Assembly: GCF_043235035.1 (NCBI RefSeq)
Contig: NZ_JAZAQF010000028.1
Coordinates: 124,001 to 188,000 of the forward strand
DNA length: 64,000 bases
Direction of reading: 5' to 3'
Source of the DNA: CACIAM-69d sp001698445
GTDB lineage: Bacteria; Cyanobacteriota; Cyanobacteriia; CACIAM-69d
Shown: one piece after another, positions 27,907-36,729 of the stretch
Position numbering within the stretch: position 1 is the first letter of the stretch
How the letters are laid out: each line of letters begins with the position of its first letter
Program-made: the position numbers and the translations under genes
The notes under the pieces: generated by a model
Seen by the model: the letters and a program-made list of their open reading frames with translations, nothing else
Told to the model about the DNA's origin: nothing
Databases searched by the model: none

Positions 27907-28226
27907 ATTTCCAAATTTGCCAACAAATTTGCCAATTTCTGGAGGCAAGGAGCGAAGGTTCCTTGTCTTTGTTTTTTATGGGTATTGGATTTTTTGCACC
28001 CATCCAGATCTTCGCCCAAATCCCTCTCCCAAGCCGGGAGAGGGACTTGACAACCCGCAACGAGATCGCTGTCAGCCAACCTTTCTGGCTTCCCCGCCCG
28101 CCTTGAGAGTCAGGAGATGAGGTCTGCTAACTGATTCGCGCAAGAGGTTTAATTGCCTATCAAGGCAATCCACGAATCAATCAGCCATCGATCGCAGCCA
28201 TCGATCGCACCGATCATTAGGTGACA
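27907..28226. other. Intergenic region with a 10 bp hairpin
   Basis: 320 bp between convergent genes. TCCCTCTCCC at 28021-28030 is mirrored by GGGAGAGGGA at 28036-28045 with a 5-base loop; this looks like the dispersed hairpin commonly seen in cyanobacterial genomes. A smaller ATTGCC/GGCAAT hairpin is at 28152-28169. No gene is seen. Confidence 0.6.
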
Positions 28227-29855
28227 TTAGGTGATCACCGTGGGCCGATCGCGCCCGGTCAGGGACTTGATTTGGGCCACTTCCTCCGCGATCGCGATCA
28301 AATCCCCGAGGGCCACTTGGGTGTCTTGATCATGCTTGGCGGAATCGGGTTCATAGCTTTCCAAATACAACCGCAGCGTAGCTCCTTGGGTTCCCGTACC
28401 CGACAGGCGGAACACAATTCGGGAGCCATCCGTGAACCCAATCCGAATCCCTTGTTTTTGGCTGAGGCTGCCGTCCACGGGGTCGGTGTAGGCAAAATCA
28501 TCGGCGTAGTCCACTTCGTAGGAGCCGAATTTCTGGCCCTTCAGGTCGCCCAGCTTGACCCGCAGGTTATCGACCAGGGTATTAGCCCGATCGCTCTCCA
28601 CCTCTTCATAGTCATGGCGGGAATAATAGTTGCGGCCGTAGATTTGCCAATGTTCCCGCACGATCGCCTCCACAGACTGACCCCGCACCGCCAACAAGTT
28701 CAGCCAAAACAGCACTGCCCAAAGGCCGTCTTTTTCGCGCACATGGTTCGACCCCGTGCCGAAGCTTTCTTCGCCGCAGAGGGTGGCCTTGCCCGCATCC
28801 AGCAAATTACCGAAGAATTTCCAGCCGGTGGGGGTTTCATAGCAATCAATGCCCAATTTGGCCGCCACCCGATCGACTGCGGCGCTGGTGGGCATCGATC
28901 GCGCCACACCGGCCAAGCCCTCGCGATAGCCCGGAATGAGGGTAGCGTTGGCGGCCAAGACGGCCAAGCTGTCGCTGGGAGTGACGAAGAAGTTACGCCC
29001 CAAAATCATGTTGCGATCGCCATCCCCATCGGAAGCGGCCCCAAAGTCCGGCGCACCGTCGCCAAACAGAATTTCCACCAAGTCATGGGCATAAACCAGG
29101 TTGGGATCCGGATGCCCTCCGCCAAAGTCCTCCAGGGGCACACCGTTCATCACCGTGCCGGCCGGCGCACCCAACAGCCCTTGCAAAATTGCTTGGGCAT
29201 AGGGGCCGGTCACGGCGTGCATGGAATCCACACAGGCGCGGCCGGTTTTGAACCAATCCCGCAGGCGATCGAAGTCAAATAACGACTGCATCAGAGCCGC
29301 GTAGTCGCTGACGGAATCGATCACCTCAACGGTCATGTCGCCCAGTTGGCTCGTGCCAGGGCGATCGAGATCCAAATCCGTCGCCTCCAGAATTCGATAG
29401 CCATCCAGGGTTTTGGTGCGGTGATAAATCGCATCCGTCACCTTTTCGGGAGCCGGGCCGCCGTTGGCCGTGTTGAACTTAATGCCAAAGTCCGCATCGG
29501 GGCCGCCGGGGTTGTGGCTAGCCGAAAGAATGATGCCGCCAAAGGCTTCGTTTTTGCGGATCACACAGGAGGCCGCCGGAGTGGACAAAATTCCCCCCTG
29601 ACCCACCAACACGCGCCCAACCCCATTGGCCGCCGCCATTTTCAGGATTGTTTGGATCGCGGTGCGGTTGTAGTAGCGCCCATCGCCGCCCAGGACTAGG
29701 GTTTGACCGGCAAAATCTTCGAGGCTGTCAAAGATGGATTGAACAAAATTTTCTAAATAATGCCGCTGCTGAAAAACGGGCACGCGCTTTCGCAGGCCGG
29801 AAGTGCCGGGTTTTTGATCTAAAAAAGGCTGACTGGCGACGTGGTGAATATTCAT
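28227..29855 (-). CDS. pgm: Phosphoglucomutase (alpha-D-glucose specific)
   Basis: A 542-residue cytoplasmic enzyme interconverting glucose-1-phosphate and glucose-6-phosphate, linking glycogen metabolism to central carbon. The active-site serine is in ILSASHNPGG (near residue 113), the metal loop in SDGDGDRNM, the sugar-binding loop in CGEESFGTGS, and the phosphate-binding loop in RLSGTGTQGATL. Length and the N-terminal GTSGLRKRV match the Pgm family. It is monocistronic, about 230 bp from the DUF4330 gene. The window's glgP would feed it. Confidence 0.97.
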   Translation of the reverse strand: MNIHHVASQPFLDQKPGTSGLRKRVPVFQQRHYLENFVQSIFDSLEDFAGQTLVLGGDGRYYNRTAIQTILKMAAANGVGRVLVGQGGILSTPAASCVIRKNEAFGGIILSASHNPGGPDADFGIKFNTANGGPAPEKVTDAIYHRTKTLDGYRILEATDLDLDRPGTSQLGDMTVEVIDSVSDYAALMQSLFDFDRLRDWFKTGRACVDSMHAVTGPYAQAILQGLLGAPAGTVMNGVPLEDFGGGHPDPNLVYAHDLVEILFGDGAPDFGAASDGDGDRNMILGRNFFVTPSDSLAVLAANATLIPGYREGLAGVARSMPTSAAVDRVAAKLGIDCYETPTGWKFFGNLLDAGKATLCGEESFGTGSNHVREKDGLWAVLFWLNLLAVRGQSVEAIVREHWQIYGRNYYSRHDYEEVESDRANTLVDNLRVKLGDLKGQKFGSYEVDYADDFAYTDPVDGSLSQKQGIRIGFTDGSRIVFRLSGTGTQGATLRLYLESYEPDSAKHDQDTQVALGDLIAIAEEVAQIKSLTGRDRPTVIT

Positions 29856-29978
29856 AGGGTAATAGGGCGAAATTTTATGGGGTTATGGGGGCGATCGCCT
29901 CGATCGCCTCGATCGCGCTGATTGCCGGGATCGGTTCGATCGATAATTCAACAGTCGATCATGCAAACAAACAGCGAG

Positions 29979-30023
29979 CAATCACGCAGAAATCAATCAC
30001 ACAGAAATCAATCACGCAGAAGT
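29979..30023. repeat. Three tandem 15 bp repeats
   Basis: CAATCACGCAGAAAT, CAATCACACAGAAAT and CAATCACGCAGAAGT run head to tail upstream of pgm and just past the DUF4330 stop. No coding role is supported; a short plus-strand frame through them is an artefact of the repeat. Confidence 0.7.
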
Positions 30024-30084
30024 AAAAATCTGCCCAAAAGACATGTGCTGGGAACCCGCACTAGCAGAAACCCAAAGACCAGTC

Positions 30085-30615
30085 CTATTTCTTCAGCAAC
30101 CGCACATCAATCACGCTGGCATTGAAGTTATAGGCCTTTCCTTCTAATTCCACGGGAATGCCAATTTTGAGCTTGTTATTCCCCAGAACGGGCCCATTTT
30201 CCGTCATGGTGGCCTCGCCGCTGAGGGTCAAATACAGGTCACTGTTATATAAATCAGGGCGGGGATCCGGCAGGGCTTTCACCGTGCCATCGGGTTGAGG
30301 AACCAGGGTGGTGCGGGTGAGGGTTTGCACCGATTTCACAGTGATGCTGCCGTAGGGTTGGTTCCGAATAATCACGTTGGTTTTGCCGGAACTGGTCATT
30401 TCTTGGATCACGGTTTGCGGATCCCGAATGGAAAGACCCCGAGCCACCGCGTCAATTTCAACCATTTGTTTTACTGCGCCCACTTGGGCCACGGAGCCGC
30501 CGGTTCCGGGCACCAAGAAGATCCCAACCAGCACAAGCAGGATAACCAGGCCTGCACCGAGGTCTAAAATGCTGAGTTTGCCAAGGAGGCGACCCTGTGA
30601 GTCGAGCAGTTTCAT
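30085..30615 (-). CDS. DUF4330 membrane-anchored protein
   Basis: A 176-residue protein of the cyanobacterial DUF4330 family. It has a short cytoplasmic start (MKLLDSQGRLLGKLSILD), one membrane helix (LGAGLVILLVLVGIFLVP), and a periplasmic beta domain with VIIRNQPYGSITVKSV and NNKLKIGIPVELEG. An upstream in-frame ATG at 30789 would give 58 extra residues without family match, so ATG 30615 is chosen. The gene faces away from a TnpB element inserted within ~180 bp of its start. Function is unknown; related proteins sit near transport or envelope genes in cyanobacteria. Confidence 0.82.
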   Translation of the reverse strand: MKLLDSQGRLLGKLSILDLGAGLVILLVLVGIFLVPGTGGSVAQVGAVKQMVEIDAVARGLSIRDPQTVIQEMTSSGKTNVIIRNQPYGSITVKSVQTLTRTTLVPQPDGTVKALPDPRPDLYNSDLYLTLSGEATMTENGPVLGNNKLKIGIPVELEGKAYNFNASVIDVRLLKK

Positions 30616-30790
30616 GGCGGTATGCCGAAGGTGTACGAAAGGGGCGAGGGTTGTGCGGCCCAAGACCACCCCCCGGATCCCAGATTCAAAATCCAAGATC
30701 CAAGGGGAAATGAGATCCAAGAACCTGCGCGGTCTAGATAACCTAGAAAGCCTAGACAGCAGTAAGGTTATCAGGTCGCACGGGAGCATG

Positions 30791-32119
30791 AAAACCTTGT
30801 CTCTTTAGAGCAAGGATAAAAGGCGACAGGGGTACTTTAGTGCCCGTCATTCTTATGCTAAGTAGGTCAGCATAAACTATAATGCAAATATGCTAATTCT
30901 TGAGTTCAAAGTCTACGGAAAGCCTGCTCAATTCAGCGCTATTGATGAGGCGTTGAGGACTGCCAAGTTCATCCAAAACAAGTGCTTACGCTATTGGATG
31001 GACAATAAAGGCTTGTCTAAATACGACCTCAACAAGTATTGTGCGGTGCTGGCAAAAGAATTTCCGTTTGCCAATGAACTCAACTCAATGGCTCGCCAAG
31101 CATCGGCAGAACGCACTTGGTCTGCGATCTCGCGATTTTATGAGAACTGCAAAAAGCAGATCCCAGGCAAGAAAGGTTTTCCGCAATTTAAGAAAGACGT
31201 TCGCTCAGTGGAATACAAAACGACTGGGTGGAAACTAGCGGAGGATCGTAAATCAATCACGTTCACTGATGGTAAGCAGATTGGCAGATTGAAACTGAAG
31301 GGAACTCGTGATTTGCATTTTTACCAACCTAACCAAATCAAGCGGGTCAGACTGGTAAAACGTGCAGATGGGTACTATGTTCAATTTGCCGTATCTGTTG
31401 AACGCTTTGAAGTAGTCCAGCCTTCTGGTAAGGCGGTTGGGTTAGATGTAGGACTCAACGATTTCTACGTCACTCAGGATGACTACAGAGCAGAAAATCC
31501 GCGCTTTCTTCGCAGGGGAGAGCAACGGATCAAGCAGGCTCAAAGGAGGGTTAGCAGAAAGGTTAAAGGGTCAAGCAATCGTCGCAAGGCAAGGGTGATT
31601 TTAGGCAAGCGCCATCTCAAGATAAGTAGGCAGCGTAAAGACCATGCTGTGAAATTGGCACGGTGCGTAGTTCAGTCTAACGACTTGATCGTCTACGAAG
31701 ATTTGAGAATCAAAAACATGGTGCAGAATCACTGCCTTGCCAAGTCGATTAACGATGCATCCTGGTATCAGTTCAGAGTGTGGCTGGAATACTTTGGCAA
31801 AGTGTTTGGCAAAATTACTGTTGCCGTCCCGCCTCACTACACAAGCCAGGAATGCTCTAGCTGTGGCGCGATTGTCAAGAAAGGGCTGTCAACAAGGACG
31901 CATATTTGTCGGTGCGGAGCTGTCCTCAATCGTGACCACAATGCAGCTAGAAATATCCTCAGTCGGGGATTGGCTACGGTAGGGCATACCGGAAGCTACG
32001 GTCTTGAACCGTGCAACGCTTGGGGAGAGGATGCCTCTACTTTGGTTGGGGAAACCCTGTCAAGGCAAGCAACCTCGTAGAATCAAGAATCCCTGTCTCT
32101 TTAGGGCGGGGAGTGTCAA
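30791..32119 (+). mobile_element. Solitary IS200/IS605-type element (tnpB only)
   Basis: The tnpB gene is bounded by subterminal hairpins. The left one is at 30795-30815 (CCTTG ... CAAGG around TCTCTTTAGAG). The right one is at 32091-32110 (CCCTGTCTCTTTAGGGCGGG). The sequence ends GGGGAGTGTCAA, a terminus familiar from this class. A second hairpin follows the left end near 30823-30848. No tnpA lies inside, so mobility would need TnpA in trans. The outer limits are estimates to within ~5 bp. Confidence 0.8.
30890..32080 (+). CDS. tnpB: TnpB, RNA-guided nuclease of IS200/IS605 type
   Basis: A 396-residue OrfB/TnpB with an intact RuvC-type core. The first aspartate is in GLDVGLNDF (near residue 186), the glutamate in YEDLRIKN (~269) and the last aspartate in LNRDHNAARN (~352). 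The zinc finger is CSSCG ... CRCG (~327-345). These residues are required for RNA-guided DNA cleavage in characterised TnpB proteins. The N-terminal helical domain and HKCLR-type segment are present. There is no Shine-Dalgarno, and TATAAT at 30878-30883 lies only six bases before the ATG, so the message may be leaderless. A guide (omega) RNA would come from the 3' end and right terminus. Confidence 0.94.
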   Translation: MLILEFKVYGKPAQFSAIDEALRTAKFIQNKCLRYWMDNKGLSKYDLNKYCAVLAKEFPFANELNSMARQASAERTWSAISRFYENCKKQIPGKKGFPQFKKDVRSVEYKTTGWKLAEDRKSITFTDGKQIGRLKLKGTRDLHFYQPNQIKRVRLVKRADGYYVQFAVSVERFEVVQPSGKAVGLDVGLNDFYVTQDDYRAENPRFLRRGEQRIKQAQRRVSRKVKGSSNRRKARVILGKRHLKISRQRKDHAVKLARCVVQSNDLIVYEDLRIKNMVQNHCLAKSINDASWYQFRVWLEYFGKVFGKITVAVPPHYTSQECSSCGAIVKKGLSTRTHICRCGAVLNRDHNAARNILSRGLATVGHTGSYGLEPCNAWGEDASTLVGETLSRQATS

Positions 32120-32161
32120 CACGCGGGTCATGCGCGGTTGGATAGGGGTTTGATCTTGGGG

Positions 32162-33898
32162 ATGGATTTCACGAATCGCAATACGTTGTGGGCTTCGGTG
32201 TTGGCGGAAACGCTGGTGCGGGTGGGGGTGACGGAGGTGGTGATTTGCCCAGGCTCCCGATCGACCCCGTTAACGATCGCCCTGGCCAGCCATCCGCGAA
32301 TGACGGCGATTCCGATTTTGGATGAGCGATCGGGGGCGTTTTGGGCCCTGGGGGCGGCCCGGCGATCGCACCGGCCGGTGGCGGTGGTTTGCACATCGGG
32401 CACGGCGGGAGCCAACTTTTTCCCGGCGGTGATTGAGGCTCGCGAAAGTGGTGTGCCCCTGTTGTTGCTCACGGCCGATCGCCCGCCAGAGTTGCGCGAC
32501 TGCGCGGCGGGCCAGGCGATCGATCAGCTCAAGCTCTTTGGGATTTATCCCGTTTGGCAGGCAGAGTTGGCCCTGCCGGAACCTCGGTTAGACCTGTTGG
32601 CCTATTTGCGCCAAACCCTGGCCCAGGCGGCCCAACGGGCGATCGCCGCCCCGGGCCCCGTGCATCTGAATGTTCCCTTGCGGGATCCGTTGCCCCCTTT
32701 GCCGGAACCGGCCGTGGCCGATGCCCTGGCCCAGTTACAGGCCAATTGGCATGATCAGGAATTCTTTGGGCACTTGCAGCCGGTGCGCCGACCGATTACC
32801 TTCTCCCGGTTGCCCTGGCAGGAGTTTTGGCAAGGGGCCCGCCAAACGGAACGGGGGCTGATTGTGGCGGGGCCGGCCCAACCGGCGGATCCGGCGGCCT
32901 ATTGTGCAGCGGTGGGCCGATTGGCGCGATCGCTCGGTTGGCCCGTGTTGGCGGAGGGCCTCTCGCCGTTGCGGAATTTTGGGGCCCTGAATCAACATTT
33001 GGTGGCCCACTACGACTTGATGTTGCGCAATCCCCACCAGCGGGAACAACTGCGACCCACTATGGTGCTGCGGCTGGGGGGCTTACCAATCAGCAAGACC
33101 CTGCGCCTGTGGTTAATGGAAACCGATGCGCCCCAATGGGTTCTAGATCCGGGCGATCGCAACCTGGATCCCCTCCATGGCCGCACACGATCAATCCAGG
33201 GGGCGATCGAACTCTGGGAAACCCCGGAACCGGACTTGCCCCCCTCCGATTATTTGCAAACTTGGCTAGCGGGCGATCAAGCCATGGAAGTCACCGTGAA
33301 ACAAGCCCTGGCGGAACAGCCCCAACGTCTGGAGAGCAAAATCGCCTGGTTGTTGCCGCAAACACTGCCCGATCGCACCCCCATCTTCATTTGCAACAGT
33401 ATGCCCGTGCGGGATGTGGAATATTTTTGGGGCATTAACAACCGGGAAATTCAGCCCTTTTTTAATCGGGGAGCCAACGGCATCGATGGCAGCCTTTCCA
33501 CCGCGATCGGCCTTGCCCAACACCATCAACCGGCCGTGATGCTCACCGGAGATTTGGCCCTGTTGCACGACACCAACGGCTTCTTAGCCCGTCGCCACTT
33601 CCAAGGCAGCCTCACCATTTTGCTGATTAACAATAACGGCGGCGGCATCTTTGAAATGCTGCCCGTTTCGCAGTTTGAACCCCCTTTCGAGGAGTTTTTT
33701 GCCACGCCACAATCGGTCAACTTTGCCAGCCTCTGCGAGAGCTATGGCATTGAGTACCGGCAAATTACCCAATGGCAGCAGTTTTGCGACTCCTTGAGCC
33801 AACTGCCCGCCCAAGGCATTCGCGTGCTGGAATTTTTGTGCGATCGCAAGCGGGATGCTCAGTGGCGGCAATCTTTTTTCCGGCAGTTGGCTGTTTAG
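32162..33898 (+). CDS. menD: 2-succinyl-5-enolpyruvyl-6-hydroxy-3-cyclohexene-1-carboxylate synthase
   Basis: A ~578-residue thiamine-diphosphate enzyme that joins isochorismate and 2-oxoglutarate in the phylloquinone/menaquinone pathway, needed for photosystem I quinone. The N-terminal VVICPGSRSTPLT, the DERSGAFWALG glutamate, CTSGTAGANFFPAV and ADRPPELRD are MenD-specific. The ThDP motif is GDLALLHDTNGF with NNNGGGIF. ATG 32162 is preferred over TTG 32138 because MenD proteins start just before the NTLWASVL segment. The gene sits 42 bp behind the TnpB element's right end, so the insertion may lie in its promoter region. Confidence 0.96.
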   Translation: MDFTNRNTLWASVLAETLVRVGVTEVVICPGSRSTPLTIALASHPRMTAIPILDERSGAFWALGAARRSHRPVAVVCTSGTAGANFFPAVIEARESGVPLLLLTADRPPELRDCAAGQAIDQLKLFGIYPVWQAELALPEPRLDLLAYLRQTLAQAAQRAIAAPGPVHLNVPLRDPLPPLPEPAVADALAQLQANWHDQEFFGHLQPVRRPITFSRLPWQEFWQGARQTERGLIVAGPAQPADPAAYCAAVGRLARSLGWPVLAEGLSPLRNFGALNQHLVAHYDLMLRNPHQREQLRPTMVLRLGGLPISKTLRLWLMETDAPQWVLDPGDRNLDPLHGRTRSIQGAIELWETPEPDLPPSDYLQTWLAGDQAMEVTVKQALAEQPQRLESKIAWLLPQTLPDRTPIFICNSMPVRDVEYFWGINNREIQPFFNRGANGIDGSLSTAIGLAQHHQPAVMLTGDLALLHDTNGFLARRHFQGSLTILLINNNGGGIFEMLPVSQFEPPFEEFFATPQSVNFASLCESYGIEYRQITQWQQFCDSLSQLPAQGIRVLEFLCDRKRDAQWRQSFFRQLAV

Positions 33899-34238
33899 GG
33901 CCGTGGGGGCGGGGTCTTCCCCATGTGCTTCAACTGAACGGTTAGCTTGTTCAAAATTATCCCAACCAACGTTGATCGAAACTCGTCAACCCTGTAGGGG
34001 CGTACGGCCGTGTACGCCCCTACCCGGATTTTCTCGGTCTGAGGTTAAAGCCCATGGGTCTCCCTGCCCAGTTCCCCACCCAGTTCCCCACCCAGTTCTC
34101 CGCCCAGTTCTCGTGATCCTTGGGCATTCCCAGGGGTGGACAGGGTTGTGGCGATCGCTCAGGTTAGGGTTGGGAGACCCAACCCCTACGGCGATGGAAC
34201 TGACGACCTGCCCAAAGCCCCTTGACTGAGCACAACCC
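33899..34238. other. Intergenic region with 12 bp palindrome and CCCAGTTC repeats
   Basis: 340 bp between the convergent menD and ndhM genes. It holds a perfect 30 bp palindromic element (separate entry) and four CCCAGTTC(C/T)CCAC-type tandem units at about 34065-34110. No gene. Confidence 0.6.
33994..34023. repeat. Perfect 12 bp inverted repeat, dispersed type
   Basis: GTAGGGGCGTAC and GTACGCCCCTAC flank a six-base GGCCGT loop. A related hairpin (GGGGCG ... CGCCCC around the same GGCCGT) occurs at 53466-53487. It resembles widespread cyanobacterial TAGGGGCG-type dispersed repeats. It might also end menD transcription, but no T-run follows. Confidence 0.7.
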
Positions 34239-34571
34239 CTAGGGCGAAACCTGCGGCAAGCCCATGCTGTAATTCACCGCGCGGGTTTCCAAGTTGTAGG
34301 CGATCGTGCCATTTTGCAACAGCGATCGCACAAAATGCTCCAAATCTGACCCAATCCGCCGCAGGGTATATTCCGTCAAATCTTGACCCGCCGACTGGGC
34401 CACCAACTCTTCAAACTTGCGGTAGACCTGCTGGAGCGCCTCCGGACTCCACAAAAACTCATTATCAGGATCAATATCAATCGTGAGCTTCGTTTCGCTG
34501 GGCACAATGTCATCATTGACCAACTCGGCGGCGAAGATGCGGATATGGCGGGTGGTGGACTTTAGTAGCAT
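34239..34571 (-). CDS. ndhM: NAD(P)H-quinone oxidoreductase subunit M
   Basis: A 110-residue peripheral subunit of the cyanobacterial NDH-1 complex, which drives respiratory and cyclic electron flow at the thylakoid. The whole sequence matches the family: LLKSTTRHIRIFAAE at the start, DIDPDNEFLW, QDLTEYTLRRIGSDLEHF and NYSMGLPQV at the end. ATG 34571 is the start expected from homologues; an upstream in-frame ATG at 34625 adds 18 residues. It is specific to oxygenic phototrophs and so supports the cyanobacterial assignment. Confidence 0.95.
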   Translation of the reverse strand: MLLKSTTRHIRIFAAELVNDDIVPSETKLTIDIDPDNEFLWSPEALQQVYRKFEELVAQSAGQDLTEYTLRRIGSDLEHFVRSLLQNGTIAYNLETRAVNYSMGLPQVSP

Positions 34572-34723
34572 CGGCTCTGGTTTTGAACGCGGCGGTTGAG
34601 AAGGGATCTGGGCATGGACAGCCAAGGCCCGATCGCCAGACTCCCCAATTCCAAACTCCCCAATTATTGTAGGAGCTTGCCCAATGCGTTCTACCCCTTC
34701 CTAAGGGCCACGAATTCTAATTG

Positions 34724-35461
34724 ATGCTGAAACTCTTTTTTATCCGTCATACGGAGTCGATCGGGAATGCAGCGGGGCGGATGATGGGGCGAGCCGACGA
34801 CCCCTTGACCGATCGGGGCCAAACCCAAGCGCGATCGCTTGGTCGGGCCCTGGCCCAACAGGGGGCCCATCCCCACACCATTTACAGCAGCCCCCAACAA
34901 CGGGCCCAAGAAACCGCCCAACTGGCGCGATCGGCCGCCATGGCCCACCCGGCCACGGGTGATCGGCCCCTGCCGCCGATCATCACCGACACCCACCTTT
35001 GCGAATTTGACAACGGAATTTTTCAGGGGCTGACCTGGAATGAAGCCAGGCAGCAATATCCCGAACTTTGCCAAAAACTGGAAAATTCCTTGGAATGGAT
35101 CCCAATTCCGCAATCAGAAACCCTAGAAGCCGGTCGATCTCGCGCACAGATCTTTTTACAAGGTCTAATTAGCCAATTTATTGACACAAAACCCAACGAA
35201 ACAGGGCCACAAAATCCCGATCCCTGCCTTTGGATCGTCACCCATCACTGGATCTTGCAACACCTAATCTCAGAGATCCTCGGCTCCCCAAGAACATGGC
35301 AAATTTCCATCCCCCACGGAGCAGTTTTTGAGCTATGGCTCGATCAAACCCGCTGGCAAACTACCCAAGAACTCGCCATGGGTTTAGACGATCAACAGCG
35401 GTTGAACCATGTTTTTTGGCAAATTCACCGCTTTAATCAACTATTGGAGAACAGAGATTGA
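34724..35461 (+). CDS. Histidine phosphatase family protein
   Basis: A 245-residue cytoplasmic protein. The catalytic histidine is in LFFIRHTES (RHT rather than RHG, a common variant). The rest of the pocket is readable: TIYSSPQQRAQETAQ, a glutamate in CEFDNG, and the second histidine in WIVTHHWIL. Members hydrolyse small phosphate esters, including phosphoglycerate-type and sugar-phosphate substrates; the substrate is not deducible. TTG at 34721 precedes the chosen ATG. It diverges from ndhM over 152 bp. Confidence 0.88.
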   Translation: MLKLFFIRHTESIGNAAGRMMGRADDPLTDRGQTQARSLGRALAQQGAHPHTIYSSPQQRAQETAQLARSAAMAHPATGDRPLPPIITDTHLCEFDNGIFQGLTWNEARQQYPELCQKLENSLEWIPIPQSETLEAGRSRAQIFLQGLISQFIDTKPNETGPQNPDPCLWIVTHHWILQHLISEILGSPRTWQISIPHGAVFELWLDQTRWQTTQELAMGLDDQQRLNHVFWQIHRFNQLLENRD

Positions 35462-35930
35462 TCAACTTACTGGGAAATTTTGTGAAAATAGACTGAATGT
35501 TCATTTTTCGAGCTAAATTTTCCATGTGTGTTAGTCAGTCCGCGCAAATCCGTCCCGTCTGATCGATGTTGTGATACATCATGACGATCTATCCTGGTTC
35601 ATTCGTGCTAGATCGTCCTGATGCACACTGAATTTCCCATTGGGATATCGACTCCCGATCGATCTCCTACCCTGATTAACTGGGGCTAATCCTCCTAATA
35701 GGAGATTTAGACCCACTCATTCTGGGTTGGTTCATTAGAGAGAGCGCTCAGTAGGTATAACCGCTCATGTGGTTGCTGCCTGAGATAGCCCTGCTGTGCT
35801 CAACAATGTCGATCAACCAGGCCATCACCTGCCTAATTAGGCTGGGATCGATTCTGTCGCGGAGTGACTAATCATTACCTACCAACCGCTCAATCAACCT
35901 TCACGGGTTTTCTCTTTGAGGAATTTGTCG
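35462..35930. other. Intergenic leader upstream of remA-like gene
   Basis: 469 bp with no gene. ATCTCCTA at 35662-35669, CCTCCTA at 35691-35697 and TAGGAGAT at 35699-35706 form overlapping inverted copies around one centre (CTCCTA-A-TAGGAG at 35692-35704). This may be an operator for the regulator just downstream. Confidence 0.5.
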
Positions 35931-36191
35931 ATGGACATTCAACTAATTAATGTTGGTTTCGGTAATATTGTGGCGGCCAACCGAATCATTGCTATTGTCA
36001 GCCCCGACTCGGCTCCGATTCGTCGCCTAGTTACTGATGCAAAAGATCGTGGCCAGCTCATTGATGCCACCTATGGTCGCCGGACCAGAGCTGTGATTAT
36101 TTCGGATTCGGGTCATGTGGTGTTGTCTGCTATTCAGCCCGAAACCGTTGCCAATCGCTTGGTGGTTGGTAAGGAGCCCAAAGGGGACTAA
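35931..36191 (+). CDS. remA: RemA-like regulator (DUF370 family)
   Basis: An 86-residue protein matching the DUF370/RemA family, which in Bacillus binds DNA to activate extracellular-matrix genes. Family features are MDIQLINVGFGNIVAANRIIAIV at the start, the basic patch PIRRLVTDAKDRGQLIDATYGRRTRAV, and ISDSGHVVLSAIQPETV. ATG 35931 is chosen because homologues begin at this point, though an in-frame start at 35916 exists. It is not next to matrix genes here. Whether it regulates biofilm or exopolysaccharide in this organism is inference. Confidence 0.86.
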   Translation: MDIQLINVGFGNIVAANRIIAIVSPDSAPIRRLVTDAKDRGQLIDATYGRRTRAVIISDSGHVVLSAIQPETVANRLVVGKEPKGD

Positions 36192-36729
36192 TCTTCCCGA
36201 TCGCCGCCAGTATCCGCCCGATCGCATGGATAATCCCATGAGAATTGGTTAACGGCTCTAGGAATCTGTCAGGTCTTTGGGAAATTCTGAATCGCTTTCG
36301 CTCTCAGCTTTTTAGCTTAATTTCATTGTGTGTTTGCTCAAGAAATCTTGCTCGAAAAATCTTGCTCAAGTAGCTTCAGAGCAAACAGACATCACAATTC
36401 ATTCATGATTGGTTCATGAGGAGTTGTTGATCGATTAAGGGGGGGACGTTCTAGCTCGTGATCGCTAGATCGATTGGATAACTGAGGAAGCTGTTGAGTT
36501 TCTGGGTTGGCATGGGTCAACCGTTGCTGGTCACGAGCTAGAACGCCATTAAATCTTTCACCGATTATGTCTAGCCGTTGATGCCTCGGGGTTGTTGATT
36601 AGGTTTGGGTTTTCGAGTTTGGGTTTTTGAGCTTGGGTTTACTGACCCCGATCGCGTCCAGTCTGCTGATTTCTGGGAACGCTGGGGCTAATAACTAATA
36701 ACTAGTAACCAGTAACTAGTAATTAGTAA
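36192..36729. other. Intergenic region with long inverted repeat and heptamer repeats
   Basis: 538 bp between remA and the CheA end. It holds a 15 bp perfect inverted repeat (36447-36461 with 36531-36545) and a heptamer tandem array that runs into the CheA stop codon (both listed separately). No gene. Confidence 0.6.
36447..36545. repeat. 15 bp perfect inverted repeat with 69 bp spacer
   Basis: CGTTCTAGCTCGTGA (36447-36461) is mirrored exactly by TCACGAGCTAGAACG (36531-36545). The spacer has no gene. Possible origins are a MITE, a structured RNA or a regulatory DNA loop downstream of remA; the sequence does not distinguish them. Confidence 0.7.

Noticed and set aside
28221..29282. 353-codon plus-strand frame antisense to pgm, and 62429-63556 antisense to gcvP
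   Set aside because: Both are shadows of highly conserved enzymes on the minus strand; no domain was recognised in either.
30616..30889. tnpA transposase beside tnpB
   Set aside because: The DNA between the DUF4330 start and tnpB carries only hairpins and the tnpB promoter, with no room for a Y1 transposase.
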